Positions 12,626 to 25,822 of a stretch of DNA of 64,000 nucleotides are shown piece after piece. Source of the DNA: Cacajao melanocephalus. Taxonomy: Eukaryota > Chordata > Mammalia > Primates > Pitheciidae. Under the pieces are notes generated by a model that saw only the letters and a program-made list of their open reading frames with translations, was not told the DNA's origin and did not search any database. Position 1 is the stretch's first letter; each line of letters opens with the position of its first letter. The DNA lies in the NCBI GenBank assembly GCA_963573385.1, contig CAUYLG010070551.1, positions 1 to 64,000 of the forward strand, written 5' to 3'. The position numbers and the translations under genes were made by a program.

Positions 12626-12755
12626 GCCAGATGCAGGGGCTCATGCCTGTAATCCCAGCACTTTGGGAGGCTGAGGCGGGAGGATTGGTTGACCCCAGGA
12701 ATTCAAGGTCAGCCTGGGAAACACAGTGAGACCCCATCTCTATTATAAAAAGAAA
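12626..12755 (+). mobile_element. Alu left monomer (FLAM-like)
   Basis: Only the left arm is present: 'ggccagatgcaggggctcatgcctgtaatcc' to 'gaccccatctctattataaaaagaaaag'. The right monomer is absent, as in FLAM elements or a 3'-truncated Alu. Confidence 0.9.
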
Positions 12756-13189
12756 AGAACCCATCATTTATATTATTTATATTTGCTTCTCTGATCAAAT
12801 TCTAACCACTACAACCACACAAAGAGGAAAGACTATTACTTTTTTTCCCCATGAAAAGGACAGCTGTTGAATTGATTGACTCAGCAAAGAAATGGAAAGG
12901 AGAGCAAAGGAGAGAAAAAAAATCCATATGAGCTGGGCAAACATGAAGACTTGCTGTGGATTGTGAGACTATGGCCTTAGGCAGAAAAGTGGACTGGTGA
13001 ATTTACAGCATTTCAAGATTGTAACCGTGAGCTGGATATTTACATTCTCTTCTAGTTTATAAATCATACAAGTCAACATATACAATTATTTTTAGTTTGG
13101 CTACTGAACTGTGCTTTCTAAAGGCAATACTATGCTGAGACTGAAATCGGGGTCTGGGTTTTAAGGTAATTACATAAAGTCTCAAACTA

Positions 13190-13267
13190 TCCATGTTTGA
13201 GACTATGGATATATGTAACAAACATGCGCGTTCTGCACATGTATCCCAGAACTTAAAGAAAAAAATT
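13190..13267 (+). mobile_element. very short L1 3' tail
   Basis: 'gatatatgtaacaaacatgcgcg' and 'ttctgcacatgtatcccagaac' then 'ttaaag' and an A-tail match the last ~65 bp of L1PA/L1PB 3' UTR. Nothing upstream belongs to L1, so this is an extreme 5' truncation. A clean target duplication is not visible. Confidence 0.8.
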
Positions 13268-13839
13268 TGTAAAACATCTCAAGCTATTATTCAGTAGGTT
13301 TTTCTACAAAAATGTCTAATACAAAGAATTTTAAAAGTTAAATTACTCTATTATTTTTAATAACTCTAGAATTGAATGTGACTTTAAAGCTCTTCAAGAT
13401 TCCCTGAATAAAAAAATTTGGAATTACATGCCTAGAATAACTTTAGATGTATTAGCCAAAAATACATCTGCTAATCATCCATTAAGAACCTCCCTAGGGC
13501 CAAATAAGTTCAGTCAAACCAACTGTAACACATTTCAGACTTTTTCACAAAATGTCTTTGATGCTTACATCATTTCCCTAAAAAGATCATTAAAATAAAT
13601 GACATAAATTGCTCATTTCTTTTCTGAAATTGAAAAAAAAATTATACTAGTTTAAATTTTCAATGGCAGAATAAAGTGAAAACCCAGCTATTATTATTAA
13701 TTAGGTCCTATTAGTGAAGGTGAGACTTGCTGGTTCCCAGAGAACTATGTGACATATGCAAGTCAGCTGCCACAGTGATTAAATTGGTGGAAGGAATGAA
13801 TCAACTGTGGGCATGCTGAATAAAAGATAAAAGAAAAAG
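13268..13839. other. single-copy AT-rich sequence
   Basis: No gene, RNA or repeat that I recognise. Confidence 0.5.
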
Positions 13840-14005
13840 GAGGGAGCTGAAGAAGGGAGAGAGGGAGGGAGGGAAGGAGGGAGAGAAAAGAAAAGAAAAA
13901 GAAAGATAAAAGGAAGGAAGGAAAGAATGAAAGGAGGAGAAGGAGAAGAAGAAGGAAAAGAAGAAGGAGGAGGAGGGGAAGGAAGGAAAGGAAGGAAGGA
14001 AGTAG
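13840..14005 (+). repeat. polypurine tract (GGAA/GAGG/GAAG low complexity)
   Basis: About 165 bp is almost entirely A and G on the + strand, with blocks of GGGA, AAAAG, GGAAGG and AGGAGG. It is an expanded degenerate microsatellite. Apparent reading frames across it are low-complexity Ser/Phe/Leu/Pro strings and not genes. Confidence 0.95.
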
Positions 14006-14159
14006 GGACTAAGAAATAGCAAATTTGCTAATCAACTCTTCATTAGGTGCTGAAGATAGAAGGTAGATTTATTTGTAATATTTTAAAAACATCTTAAGAG
14101 ATGAGATAAAAAATTAATGGAAAAAGCCCTTGGAAATGTAGAAGTATTAGACAATTACT

Positions 14160-14451
<292 letters not shown>

Positions 14452-15386
14452 ACAATTACTTTTTAATATTCAAATTCTAATGTTTACTCCTTACTTAAAA
14501 ACAGTCTGATTCCACATTGCAGGTAATAAGAAAGTCAAGAAGTTTAAGGGAAAGAAATTTATCATATAAAAATTTTTTACCAGAGTCTGTGTACTCTGAT
14601 AAGTTTGGAGAAAATCTTTACCCCAAAACTTGACTTGCATTTACATGTGGACAACAGAATAGTCATTGGTTATGCTTGAAACGCCATTTGTTATACTTTT
14701 TTATTTCAAAGTAAAATATAACTATCACATTTTAATTTAATTAACAATGAAAAGTTATAGCACACTGAGATACATACAGAACAAATGCGTAGCATTTTCT
14801 GTCTAAGGATGTTGGTGGTATAGAGAATAAAAACTGTTTCTTTCTATTTGCCAAATGCTTTCTCCATGAACAAAAGCAGTGTCAGTTCAGGGAAAGGCTG
14901 ACTGGTATTTATTAGAATGCCACGTAATACAATCAGCATACCAGGCAGGAGAGGAAAGAGCCGTATTTCTGTACTGGCTCTGCCTTTTGCTGATTGAATG
15001 TTCTAGGGAGTCACTTAACATCTAATCCTCAGCCTCTGGCAGGTAAAATGGGAATGGTTATTCGTGACCTATCTAATTCAGGCTGTCACTGTAAGAACTA
15101 GAGGTGAACATGAATTTCCAAAAGGACAAAAGTTGTTAATTTTCAAGCACCTGTAATATTTACTAACCATTCCACATTTAGTGGTGTTAATGCAAGTATA
15201 GAAATTAAATTACTTTGTAGTTGCTTTTGTTTTCCAGACTTTGATCTTTTCATTTTGACCTGACTCTAAGACTCCCATATATTATAGCTTTAATAAGATT
15301 CAAAATGTGATAGTGCTCCATAAATTAAAATAGAAAGTTTTTTGTGTAGATAGAACTTTTCATTTGCCCAGATTTAAAAAAATAAT
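14452..15386. other. mostly single-copy sequence with a MIR
   Basis: A MIR-like stretch at about 14985-15110 (+) contains 'gtcacttaacatctaatcctcagcc', 'ggtaaaatgggaatggtta' and 'ctgtaagaactagaggtga'. Nothing else was recognised. Confidence 0.5.
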
Positions 15387-15485
15387 AATTTTGTTTTTAG
15401 AGACAAGGGTCTCACTCTGTTGCTTAGGCTGGAGGGCAGTGGTGCAATCGTAGCTCACTGTAACCTCCAAGTCCTGGCCTCGAAA
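15387..15485 (-). mobile_element. partial Alu / FLAM (minus)
   Basis: 'ttagagacaagggtctcactctg', 'aggctggagggcagtggtgcaat' and 'cactgtaacctccaagtcctgg' match one Alu monomer in reverse. It stops abruptly at about 15485. Confidence 0.85.
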
Positions 15486-15764
15486 TGAATTTTCTCAGGA
15501 CTTTAAGGAGGGAAAAATGCTGCATGAACCAGTTTAGTCTAATTTAGTGAATGAAATGTCTTGTAAAGTGAAGAATATAAAAACACTAAGAGAGACATTT
15601 CTGAGGTTGTGTGGGGATAATTGGCTTGTCTAGTGTAGAAGGCCAGCTCTAGGCCTCCATAGGGGTTCCAGGGATGAAAAGAAAGAAGGTAGGAAGAGGA
15701 ATCGTCACAGAGACTGATCCTACAGGAAGCCATAGCAGAAATTTCAGATCAAGAAGTGTTGGCA

Positions 15765-16056
15765 GGCTGGGTGCAATGACTCACACCTGTAACCTCAGAA
15801 CTTTGGGATGCTGAACTGGGAGAATTGTTTGAGCCCAGGAGTTTGAGACCAGCCTGGGCAACATAGTAAGACCCACCTCTACAAAAAATAAAAAAAATTA
15901 GCCAATCATGGTGGTCCACGCCTGTGGTCTCAGCCACATGGGAGGCTGAGCTGGGAGGATGATGTGAGCCCAGAAGGTCAAGGCTCCCCTTTTACCTGCC
16001 AGAAGGCTAAAGTATGATCTCACTGCATTCCAGCCTGGCTGACAGTGTAAGATCCT
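15765..16056 (+). mobile_element. old Alu (AluJ-like), tail interrupted by L1
   Basis: Two-armed Alu from 'ggctgggtgcaatgactcacacc' to 'cagcctggctgacagtgtaagatcc', with AluJ-like 'gtttgagcccaggagtttgagaccagcctgggcaac'. Its left target duplication (15751-15764, aagaagtgttggca) reappears with one change at 16496-16509, beyond the L1 fragment. The L1 therefore landed in this Alu's 3' end. Confidence 0.93.
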
Positions 16057-16440
16057 ATGGCATATATACACTATGGAATACTAGGCAGCCATAAAAAAGA
16101 ATGAGTTCATGTCCTTTGCAGGGACATGGATGAAGCTGGAAACCATAATTCTTAGCAAACTAACACAGGAACAGGAAACCAAACACCACATGTTCTCACT
16201 CAGAAGCAAGAGTTGAACAGTGAGAACACATGGACATAGGGAGGGGAACATCACACACCATGGCCTGTTAGCCTGTGGGAGGCTAGGGGAGGGAGAGCAT
16301 TATGACAAATACCTAATGCATGCAGGGCTTAAAACCTAGACAACGAGTTAATAAGTGCAGCAAACCACCATGGCACATGTATACCTATATAACAAACCTG
16401 CACGTTCTGCACATGTATCCCAGCACTTAAAGCAAAATAA
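16057..16440 (+). mobile_element. L1 3' end, 5'-truncated, inside an Alu tail
   Basis: It reads as the end of L1 ORF2 plus 3' UTR of a primate L1PA/L1PB: 'atatatacactatggaatactaggc', 'tcctttgcagggacatggatgaagc', 'ggcacatgtatacc', 'ctgcacgttctgcacatgta', then an A-rich tail. The frame has stops. A purine-rich tail follows at 16441-16495. Confidence 0.95.
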
Positions 16441-17299
16441 AATAAAAATGGAAAGAAGAAAAAGGAAAAGAAGAGGGAAGAGGAGGAGGAAGAAAAAGAA
16501 GTATTGGCAAAAACACTCCTCGGATGAATCTACTTCCTCCTGCCTTCCAAAGTGTTACTCCCTTTTGTGCTCTTTCGTGTCACCTCTTTCCTATTTCTAC
16601 TGTTTTTTTAGCATTCTCTTCTCACTCCAGAAAAGGCATGGGGTTTAATTTAAAAGCTGCTAAGCTAAACCTACCCAGCCCTAGAGAATGTCTGCCAAAG
16701 TCTCCATTCAAACCACTTACTCATTAAATTGGTCTGCCAGCATCTGACATAGCTACACCATCATCCAAGGCAAGCTGTGGAAAGTTACTAAGGAGTAAGT
16801 AACAAAAAAAAAAAAAAAAAAAAAGAAGAAGAAGAAGAAACTTGGCCCCTTCTTTGGAGTGATAAGGATCTAAAGGAGAAGAATGTGGTTTGGCACAGAG
16901 CAGATTTTTATAGGCAGTGCCGTGCAGGATAAAACTTTAGCAACCAGCATAGAACACTGAAAGCTAAAAACAAACAAACTGCTAGAGGAATGAAACTCAG
17001 GAGTTTTTCATTGATTTAAGAGGCATCTGGGAACCACTGGAAGGTCCTAGAAAGGAAAGTACTACGTAATGATGATTGTGACTAGAAAGAAAACTCGTTA
17101 TATGCAGGCTTAGGGGACTGGTTAGACGTTAATACCAGCTTGATAACGGGGCTTAGTTAAACTGAAAGTGATATTTCTCACAGTGGCTCCACAGCAATTT
17201 AAAACTGGCCACAAAACTGGAATTGGAGCCTCAGTAATGCCCCGATGAGTAGGGTGAAATTAACCAAGCCTATGACACTTTCTCTGCTTATTATTGTTT
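16441..17299. other. purine-rich tail, then single-copy sequence
   Basis: Positions 16441-16495 are A/G-rich and probably mixed tails of the L1 and its host Alu. A poly(A) plus (GAA)n run lies at about 16803-16840. The rest shows no gene or recognised repeat. Confidence 0.6.
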
Positions 17300-18155
17300 T
17301 ATCTTTTTATTATTATTATTATTATTATACTTTAAGTTCTGGGGTACATGTGCAGATTGTACAGGTTTCTTACGTAGGTATACATGTGCCATGGTGGTTT
17401 GCTGCATCCATCACCCTGTCATCTACATTAGGTATTTCTTCTAATGGTATCCCTTCCCTATCATCCCACCCACTGCTATCCCTCCCCTAGCCCCCTACCC
17501 CCAACAGGCCCCAGTACATGATTTTCCTCTCCCTGTCCATGTGTTCTCATTGTTGAACACCCACTTATGAGTGAGAACATTCAGTGTTTGGTTTTCTGTT
17601 CTTGTGTCAGTTTGCTGAGAATGATGGTTTCCTGCTTCATCCATGTCCCTGCCAAGGCCCTGAACTCATCCTTTTTTATGGCTGCACAGTATTCCATGGT
17701 GTATACGTGCCATTTTCTTTGTATAGTCTATCATTGATGGGCATTTGGGTTGATTCCAAGTCTTTGCTATTGTGAATAGCGCTGTAATAAACATACGTGT
17801 GCATGTGTCTTTATAACAGAATGATTTACAAGCCTTTGGGTATATACCCACTAGTGGGATTACTGGGTCAAATGGTATTATTTTTAGATCCTTGAGGAAT
17901 CACCACACTGTCTTCCACAATGGTTGAACTAATTTACACTCCCACCAACAGTGTAAAAGCCTTCCTGTTTCTCCACATCCCCTCCGACATCTGTTGTCTC
18001 CTGATTTTTTAATGATTGCCATTCTAACTGGCATGAGATGGTTGGTCTCTCAATATGGTTTTGATTTGCATTTCTCTAATGACCAGCGATGAGCTCTTTT
18101 TCATATGTTTATTGACTGCTTAAATGTCTTCTTCTGAGAAGTGTCTTTTCATAAA
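17300..18155 (-). mobile_element. L1 3' end (minus), 5'-truncated
   Basis: It starts with an A-tail read as (TTA)n at 17306-17328, then 'ctttaagttctggggtacatgtgc', 'tgccatggtggtttgctgc', 'tgagtgagaacattcagtg', 'tcatccatgtccctgcc', 'tatatacccactagtgggattactgggtcaaatgg', ending 'tcttcttctgagaagtgtc'. This is reverse-complement L1PA/L1PB 3' UTR plus the end of ORF2. The reading frame is degraded. Confidence 0.95.
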
Positions 18156-18596
18156 GATATTTCTACATCAACTTTCTGCCTCACAGTGTCACTGTTGTGA
18201 TAAAATTAGACTCTGGTGTGAAAATCTATGTGAACTGAAGCCTAGTAACAGTGAAATTAGTGATATTATTATTGCTGTCTAGGAAGAGAAGGTGAGAGAG
18301 AGGCAGGGAAATAAACCTTGTTTCTGTGTTGCACTTAAGGAGTGAGTCTGGCTTGATATAATTTTATACTCAACAGTGTACATGTGGGTAGGGTAAATTT
18401 TTAATATATGATAATATTAAATTCTTAGTCATTCTGATGAGTCATTTTAGCCTAATTATCTGGCTTTATCGTATAATATATGTTATGACTTTGCCACGTG
18501 CCAGCATCCTTAGTGTTAGAGACACTGCTTTTATGTCTGTATTTTTCTTAAAGGGCTTAAGCAAGGGACCCCTTGGCATATAAAATGTGCAGTATT
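18156..18596. other. single-copy sequence
   Basis: I see no gene, RNA or recognised repeat here. Confidence 0.45.
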
Positions 18597-18905
18597 GGGC
18601 CAGACGCAGTGGCTCATGCCCGTAATCCCAGCACTTTGGGAGGCCAAGGCGGCAGATTACCTTGGGTCAGGAGTTCGAGACCAGCCTGGCCAACATGGTG
18701 AAACCCCATCTCTACTAAAAATCCAAAAATTAGCCAGTCGTGGTGGTGGGCACCTATATTCTCAGATACTCAGGAGGCTGACGCATGAGAATTGGTTGAA
18801 CCTGGGAGGCAGAGGTTGAGTGAGCCGAGATAGCGCCATGGCACTCCAGCCTGGGCGACAAGAATGAAACTCCATCTCAAAAAAAATAAATAAATAAAAA
18901 TAAAA
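18597..18905 (+). mobile_element. Alu (AluS-like)
   Basis: Full-length Alu from 'ggccagacgcagtggctcatgcc' to 'gcactccagcctgggcgacaagaatgaaac' with an (AAAT)n tail. It has the AluS-type 'caggagttcgagaccagcctggcc'. Flanks 'aaaatgtgcagtattg' and 'aaaagtacagtgttg' look like a decayed target duplication. Confidence 0.96.
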
Positions 18906-20044
18906 GTACAGTGTTGTGTGGGAAATTTAGGAAATCAGTTTTGGGCACAAGTCATGACTCATCTCTCACTTACCAGTCCCCCTGTTCTTTTAGTCTCATG
19001 ACCAGAAGATGTGAGGTTTGTGCTGTTTCCATTGTAAACCAATTAAACTCTTGAAGTGCCAGTCCATGAGTATCCATCTTCTCACAGGCATATATGGGAA
19101 CAATTAAAGTACTTTCGAGCTTGTTGTTAACTTAAAGAAGAGAAAAAAGGAATGTGAGAGCAATTCAGGATGATTTTTAAATATTGTTATTCTATTGGAA
19201 GCAATTTAGAATCAAGAAGAAATTCTTGCTTCTAATCGTGAAAGACAATATTGTCAGGGATTGTATTAAAAGATTTTGTAACAAGAAGAATGGAGAGAAT
19301 TCTGTATATTCACTTTAATTCTCATGGGTTGAAAGTCTAGCTTTCCACCCCTAGATTCTTTAAATATGAAATTTTCAGACCTGAATATATGCAGTAAGAT
19401 GCTAACTTACAGAATTCATCATTTTGAAAGATTTTGAATGTGTTTTCATAGTGATCAGAACTTCCTTAAGGTCTGGAATGTTTTTAATGTTGGATCCACA
19501 ATGGATTACAAAGTGGGAAGATAAGATGTGTAGAGAATTTCTCTTTGTTCTGATGGTTTGCAACTGGGGCGTCTTAAAAAATTAACAAATTATTTACATT
19601 GACATTAAACTGATTTCCTTCCCAACCCCTCCTACCCTTTTCTAAATTTTACCATAGCGAACAGTCAGAACTTAAGGTTTTTACCTGGTGAACCAGGATT
19701 CTCATTCCTACTTCTTCTGAATTAGTTAAATTTGGGGTTCATCTTAGTGTTCCAAGAATATGTTTCTTTCCTTCATTGTCTAGTATGGACACAACTTGAA
19801 TTCCATTATGTTCAAAATATCACAAACACAATGCCCCAAGGTTAAGAGAAACAGGTAAGTTCCCAATAACATGAACAACTCCAAACCAAATACTAAGCAT
19901 CCCTGTTGATAAAATTTCCCCACCAGTGGGAATGCTTCATTTGTTTCTCAGCTACTTCTTTCCTCAACTCCTCTTTCGTCCCTGGCTCTAACCTAGCACT
20001 CAAGTGCCTATTAATTGCTTGCACATCACAGAACTTTACTTATT
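18906..20044. other. single-copy sequence
   Basis: No recognised repeat, exon or RNA gene. Confidence 0.45.
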
Positions 20045-20340
<296 letters not shown>

Positions 20341-23300
20341 GATCTTCATTAATTTTTTTTAACTATGTCTCTAAGGAGTTCTATTTTCCACCTATAAATA
20401 TAACCAAAAAATGTTTGCCTAATCCATTTAGCTTTCTGTCTAAGGGTATCTATTTTGAGCTGTTCAAACAATATTCTGTCCCATCCCACGAGCCAGTGTT
20501 AGAGACTCTAATCTTACATTTACTAAGAACTGAAAACAGGCAAACATTTATCCAGGTACTGTGGGGGAAAACAAAAGTGAAAAAGATATACTGGTAAATA
20601 AGAGGTGACTAGGAAGAAAGAACAAGGTTTTAGATATACTGAGTTTATTCAGATTTTGTAGAAGTCTTCAGCAAACAAATAGATTTTGTTACTTAATAAT
20701 TTACTCAGGTGAGTTTTGGAAATAAAACTGAAAATATGCTAGAAGCTCTCTCCCCACCAGGCAGGTGCAATATCAAATCACTAATGCAACCATAATCCTA
20801 GTAGGCAGCCTATTTCCAGAGAGTTCTGTGTATCTTTGTGCCTCAAAAACTGCCTTCTCCATATCCCTCCTTTGTTAGCTGGCCAAATTACTGGATGTCT
20901 GCCTGCATGCCTGGTTATCATCAAGGTTCTCTGTTAGCCTCGAGGACTTCTCAGGACACTGCCCAGCTTGATGGCTTTTTATGGTCCTGTTTATTCCATG
21001 ACCACACCCTTTCCATTTTGGTTCTGCTGGATCTTCTAGTTCAGTAAACCCTAATTGCATTTCTGTTCATAATGAGGGAAATCATAAAAACAACAACCCC
21101 TCTATTCTAATTCCTGGTGTTGTCACTTAGTGTTTGGACCTAACTGAATGATCAGTGGTTTTGATGTATCCCATTCAGCATTCAGAAGAGGTGAAGCTCC
21201 CTTTCTTCACTTCCTACCATCTTAGGCACCAAACTCATTGATCCTGCAGTATCTCTTCAGTTATCATTAGAAAATAGTTAAACTTTTTCTATCATTTATT
21301 CTACTAGCAATGTAATACATAACTTTATGGTCCAGAACTTTTTAACAATACGTCATTTAGAAGATAACATGGATAACTACCAGTTCAAGTGCAGAATTGT
21401 TAATAGACCATAAAAAGATATTTGTTCATACAGAGTACCACTTATTGCCTTCCTACTGTACCCTTTATCTAATCACTGTGTTGATGTCTCTGTGCGGTAA
21501 TAATTTCATTTTTGAACTTTAAAATAAGCCTTGAAATGACTTAAGCATCTGCTTCGTCATGAAGGTATACCTTCCCTGAGTGTTGGTACCAGCGCCTATT
21601 AGCTGGTTTCCCTGAGCATTTTCCGACTTCTCGCAGCACATTTTAATAAATTAAAGCTAATGTAAAGCAACTTACAACTTTAAGAGCAGACAGACTGAAA
21701 AGATAATAAATCAGTTGTAAAATTTTTTTTCTATAGCTGAGTGTTCTCTCAAAAATGAAGGTCGTGGCATCTCAAAATCAGTAACTTTTATATAATAGAA
21801 ATAGGCTGAAGGAAATAAAAATAAAAAGAAAGATTGTAGAATGGGGAAATTCGTTCATTTCCCAGCATTTGTAATGTCCAAGGATTCATCAGTAAGGCAG
21901 AGTGGTAGGGGAAGATGGGGGATAGCACCCTTTCCTAAGCCAGAACAGAATGGGACATTGGATGCATCTAGTTGAAAGAGACTTGTCAAAGTTTAGTTAC
22001 ACACTTTGCACTGCAGCATCTAAAATGGTGCAGTAAGATTATCCAAGGGATAGGCTGAACATCAGAATGGGGAAGTTAAATGCATACCATGGTAGGTGAG
22101 AAAGCAGTAGGTGAAGGACACATCTGAAGTCCAGGAGACCTAGATTGGAATCCTGACTCTGCTTTTGCTAGTACAATAGTTTTATAAATGTAGGCAAGTT
22201 ATTTAACCTTCATAAGACTTGCTGTCCTTATGTATAATATTAATATAATAATAATTATTATAAAGAACCGTGGGATCTGAGGGCCTTGATTATTGGAAAC
22301 CTTTCAAAATGTTATATACTGCATTCTGAAGAGTCCCTGGAAAAGCAAACCAGGGATCAGCCTGAGGAATGTTTGCTCATAAATAATAGGATGAGACTTT
22401 GGGCCAAAGGGAGTCAGGGAAGGGACTAGCAAGAGATTAGAGCTTGTTAAAAACTCAAACTAGTGTTAAAATGGAAAGAAAAAGTTGGGGCAAAATCCAT
22501 GTAGGATGTGCTAAGTCATTCCAAGTGGAGTAAGCAATCTGGGGTCCTAGGGTTCAGCACTGGAACATAATGAGCTGCTGAGCTATGCAGGAAAGAGAAC
22601 AGTTAGCCCCGCACCACGTGGGAGCCAAGGAGGTGGCACCACTGCCGTGTCCCAGCTTAACCTAACAGAGGCAACAGTGGCATCTAAGAAATTGCTCTAC
22701 TTTTCTGCCTGGAGCTTGCTTCAGACCACCCTCCTTCACAGTTAGACTGGGACTCAAACTAACTAGAGGCTGGATTGTGAATGAGAAGAGAATGTTGCTC
22801 ATTCTTGATTTTCCTCATAGAATTATAAATACCTTCATTGACTATTTCCTCATCAAGCCCTTAAAAAAATAGTCTTTGCTATTTAGGGGTTCATTGTTTG
22901 GGCTTTGTCAGCCTTGTAGTGGTTTCCGGGCTAGCCATCTCTGTATCATTGAAGCACTGTCTCTAAAATCTGAAATATAATCTACAGAATCCATCTTATT
23001 ATGATGAAGTTCAGAAACAGACACCAATATATTAAGGAACAAAGAGATAAACTGGAAGTCTGGTTTTTCAATCCCAGCTTTGAACCAGGTTTTTCTGTCT
23101 TCCCTACACTCAACAGCTCTGTTATACCACTGAACTTGTTCCTAAGTCTCTTTCTGCAGGCAGGAGAGAGGTATCCTGCTATTTTCCGTTTGTTATCCCT
23201 GCAAGTCAAGTTTTAGCTGTGTGAGGATGATGGACGACAGCCAATGTGGGTCCATACATCCACAGAAAGTCTAACCTAGCATGGTTATGATCATCTCTCT

Positions 23301-23955
23301 TTCTGCTTCTTGTCTATATCTTTTAGGTAGGGAATAGCATGAGAAGAGCAAGTACTGAGACATGTGCTGGTTGGTTTCTACATTCGATATCTCTACCCCA
23401 AGACTAATCAAGAGGCAAATCTTAAATGTTTGTGAAAAATCTCATAATAATATGAAAACAGCTTTTGAGGAAAATTGTAAAACTTTTTTGAAAGATATTG
23501 TGAGTATTTGGGTGCACCAAGAGGCAGACACCGAGATGTAATTAGAAATACAGCATATTTGTTAGGGGAAACATCTGAGGGATAAATGGGAGAAGAAAAT
23601 GAGGGAGCTTTACACTGTGATGCAGGTTGCATGCCTGTAGAAAAAAAGGGGAAAGGAATAGTCTCAGACCACAAAGCAAATCTAAGAAAGTTTCCATCAG
23701 TCCAATGGGGAATCCTTGAGCTAAAGTTACTTCTCAGAGGAGACCTTAATTAAGCCAGAATGGACATGTATTAGTACCCTACTGTGCTCAATCATTGGCT
23801 GAAAGCAACCTGGGGGAAATGCAGTGTCAGCTGCCTGAACTTGGTGATGGATCCAGAGCAGCAGCAACTGGAATCTTCATCAATCAATCGTACTTTCTAT
23901 AGCAGAAGATCAAGAAAGTGCATTTTCATGGTCACTGCAATATTAAAAAATCTAT
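20341..23955. other. long mostly single-copy stretch
   Basis: About 3.6 kb without Alu or L1. A MIR-like fragment is at about 22135-22225 (+): 'ctagattggaatcctgactctgc', 'aggcaagttatttaacctt'. Around 22560-22690 the sequence is locally GC-richer and holds a CACGTG E-box at about 22616-22621. No exon with convincing splice sites and coding potential was found. Confidence 0.45.
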
Positions 23956-24960
23956 GAGTAAGTAGCAAGAGATTCCATGTTTATAAATAGAAATTTTGAA
24001 CTTTATATTTTAAAAAATTACCAATTCTTCCCAGATTTATCTAAACTCAATGGAATTCCAATTAAAATATTAACAGAATTTTAAAATTTATGTGTTGTTT
24101 GTTTTAGTGGAACTTGATAGGACTCTCTATAAAATTATATGGAGAAAAAGGAAAAATAACCTCAAAACAAAAACACAGGCACCCTTGAAGAAGAAAGACC
24201 AAGATGGCAAAATTTGCCTTTTCAAGAGTCAAAACACTGTAACATTATGCTAATTAAGAGATGATGATATTAGTTCTGAAATACACAAATAGAATAATGG
24301 GCTAAAAGTTAAAGCCTATAGTAGACCAACACACATATAGAGAGACTTGATATGTGTTAGAAATTTGAAAAATTTGTTCCTAATTATTATGTTGAGAAAA
24401 CTAGTCATCCATATATGGGAAGAAATGAAATTAATTTCTGACTTACACCATGAATAAACATCAATTCCTGGTCAATTAAAGATTTAAATGTTAATGCCAA
24501 CCTATAAAAATAAGACAAAAAAAAACACAGGAGGATTATCTGTATTCTTTGTAGAGAAATATTCTTGAATAAGACAAAAAAATGTAAACTGTAATGAAAT
24601 AATTAATAAATTTTGCTACATTGAAAAAATATAGGAATCCAAGTATATAAAACCAAGAAAGAAAAGACAAGCCAAAAATTGATATATTTGTCATGCTAAT
24701 CAGAAAATAGTTTCCATAAAACCATAGAACATCTAAAATCGGTATAGATAAAACAGATGACCATAGAAAGGAGGACAAAAGATATTAAGAGGTAACAGAC
24801 AGAAAACTAAGTAGTAACTAAGAAAAGTAAGCTAAATCACAATAAAACACCATTTAACTGTTGGAAAAAATTTAAAAACTAACTATTCCAAGTATTGGCA
24901 AAGATGTGAAAGAAAGAGAAAATTGTGAGTTTCTAATAGAAATGCATTTTAACAAATACT
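23956..24960 (+). mobile_element. L1M ORF2-like fragment
   Basis: Decayed L1 ORF2 3' text in order: 'aattcttcccagatttatctaaactcaatgg', 'aattatatggagaaaaagg', 'acaaatagaataatgggct', 'gaaattaatttctgacttac', 'aagatttaaatgttaatgcc', 'attgaaaaaatataggaa'. Every frame is closed by stops. Confidence 0.75.
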
Positions 24961-25035
24961 TTTAAAGCAAATGTTCTAGGCAAATTTCTAGCAAAATTAC
25001 TAGGTAAATTTTAAATAGATGCAACTAATTATTTG

Positions 25036-25135
25036 CTCAATTAAACTCTGTTAAATTTGTCTAAAGTTTTCCTTTTAACAAGTTAAATAGGAAGTTTTAA
25101 CTGCATTTGTAATATTTTAACTCTCAAAATAGATG
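25036..25135 (+). repeat. direct repeat copy 1 (LTR-end-like)
   Basis: The text 'caattaaactctgttaaattt', 'ctaaagttttccttttaacaag', 'ggaagttttaactgcatttg' and 'taatattttaactctca' recurs at 26456-26560 with modest divergence. The '(a)taaactctgttaaattt...ctaaagtttttctttta' wording resembles the 3' end of ancient ERV LTRs. The family is not identified. Confidence 0.7.
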
Positions 25136-25822
25136 CGCATTTGTTATAATCATTTCTTAGACTTCTTAGCTTCTTATCTTAAAAAGTAGTGTTGCAGAAT
25201 TGTTTGTAGTGGCATTGGAATCAATCACTTGACACAGAACGTGGATTTTTGTAGTAAGAGTTTAAACACAATTGCATTGCCCCTGTGTTAGACAACCAAA
25301 CTGTTACCTGCTTTGCAAGGCTTAACTTAAAATCATCCAGCCCAGGTTCTAAAACTTTATGTATATCATCCTCTGCTTTCTCTCTTTCTGAAACAATTTT
25401 AACCCTATGTCATTATTGTATTCTCCTTTATTGCAGTCAATCTAATAAACTTTCTTTGACCAAGTTTTTCACGTAGTCTTTTGGGCAGTCAACAGTAGTA
25501 TACTTAATAAATATACTTATAAAAAATGATCTAGAACTACACGTATCAATGTGAATAAATCTCATACAGAGAGTACTGACTTAAAAACACTAATAATACA
25601 ACAGAAGCTGCTATAGAGACATACAGTTTGGTTCCATTTTACAAAATGTAAATACATGAAAATAATAGTATACATTACTTAAGGAAACATGAAATTATGA
25701 TCAAGTTGAGTAAATAAAGATAGATAATACACACTGACCTGTCAACAGTAAGTCGAGGGTTTAGGGAGTGAGGAGTAAGAAAGAAGATTGTAGTCAGGAG
25801 ATTGTTAAATTAAGTTTAGCCT
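25136..25822. other. sequence between the direct repeats, left part
   Basis: AT-rich with no open frame of note. It may be decayed retroelement DNA if the flanking repeats are LTR ends, but nothing retroviral is readable. Confidence 0.35.

Noticed and set aside
13801..14022. 73-codon Ser/Phe-rich minus-strand opening
   Set aside because: It is the translation of the polypurine tract and has no complexity.
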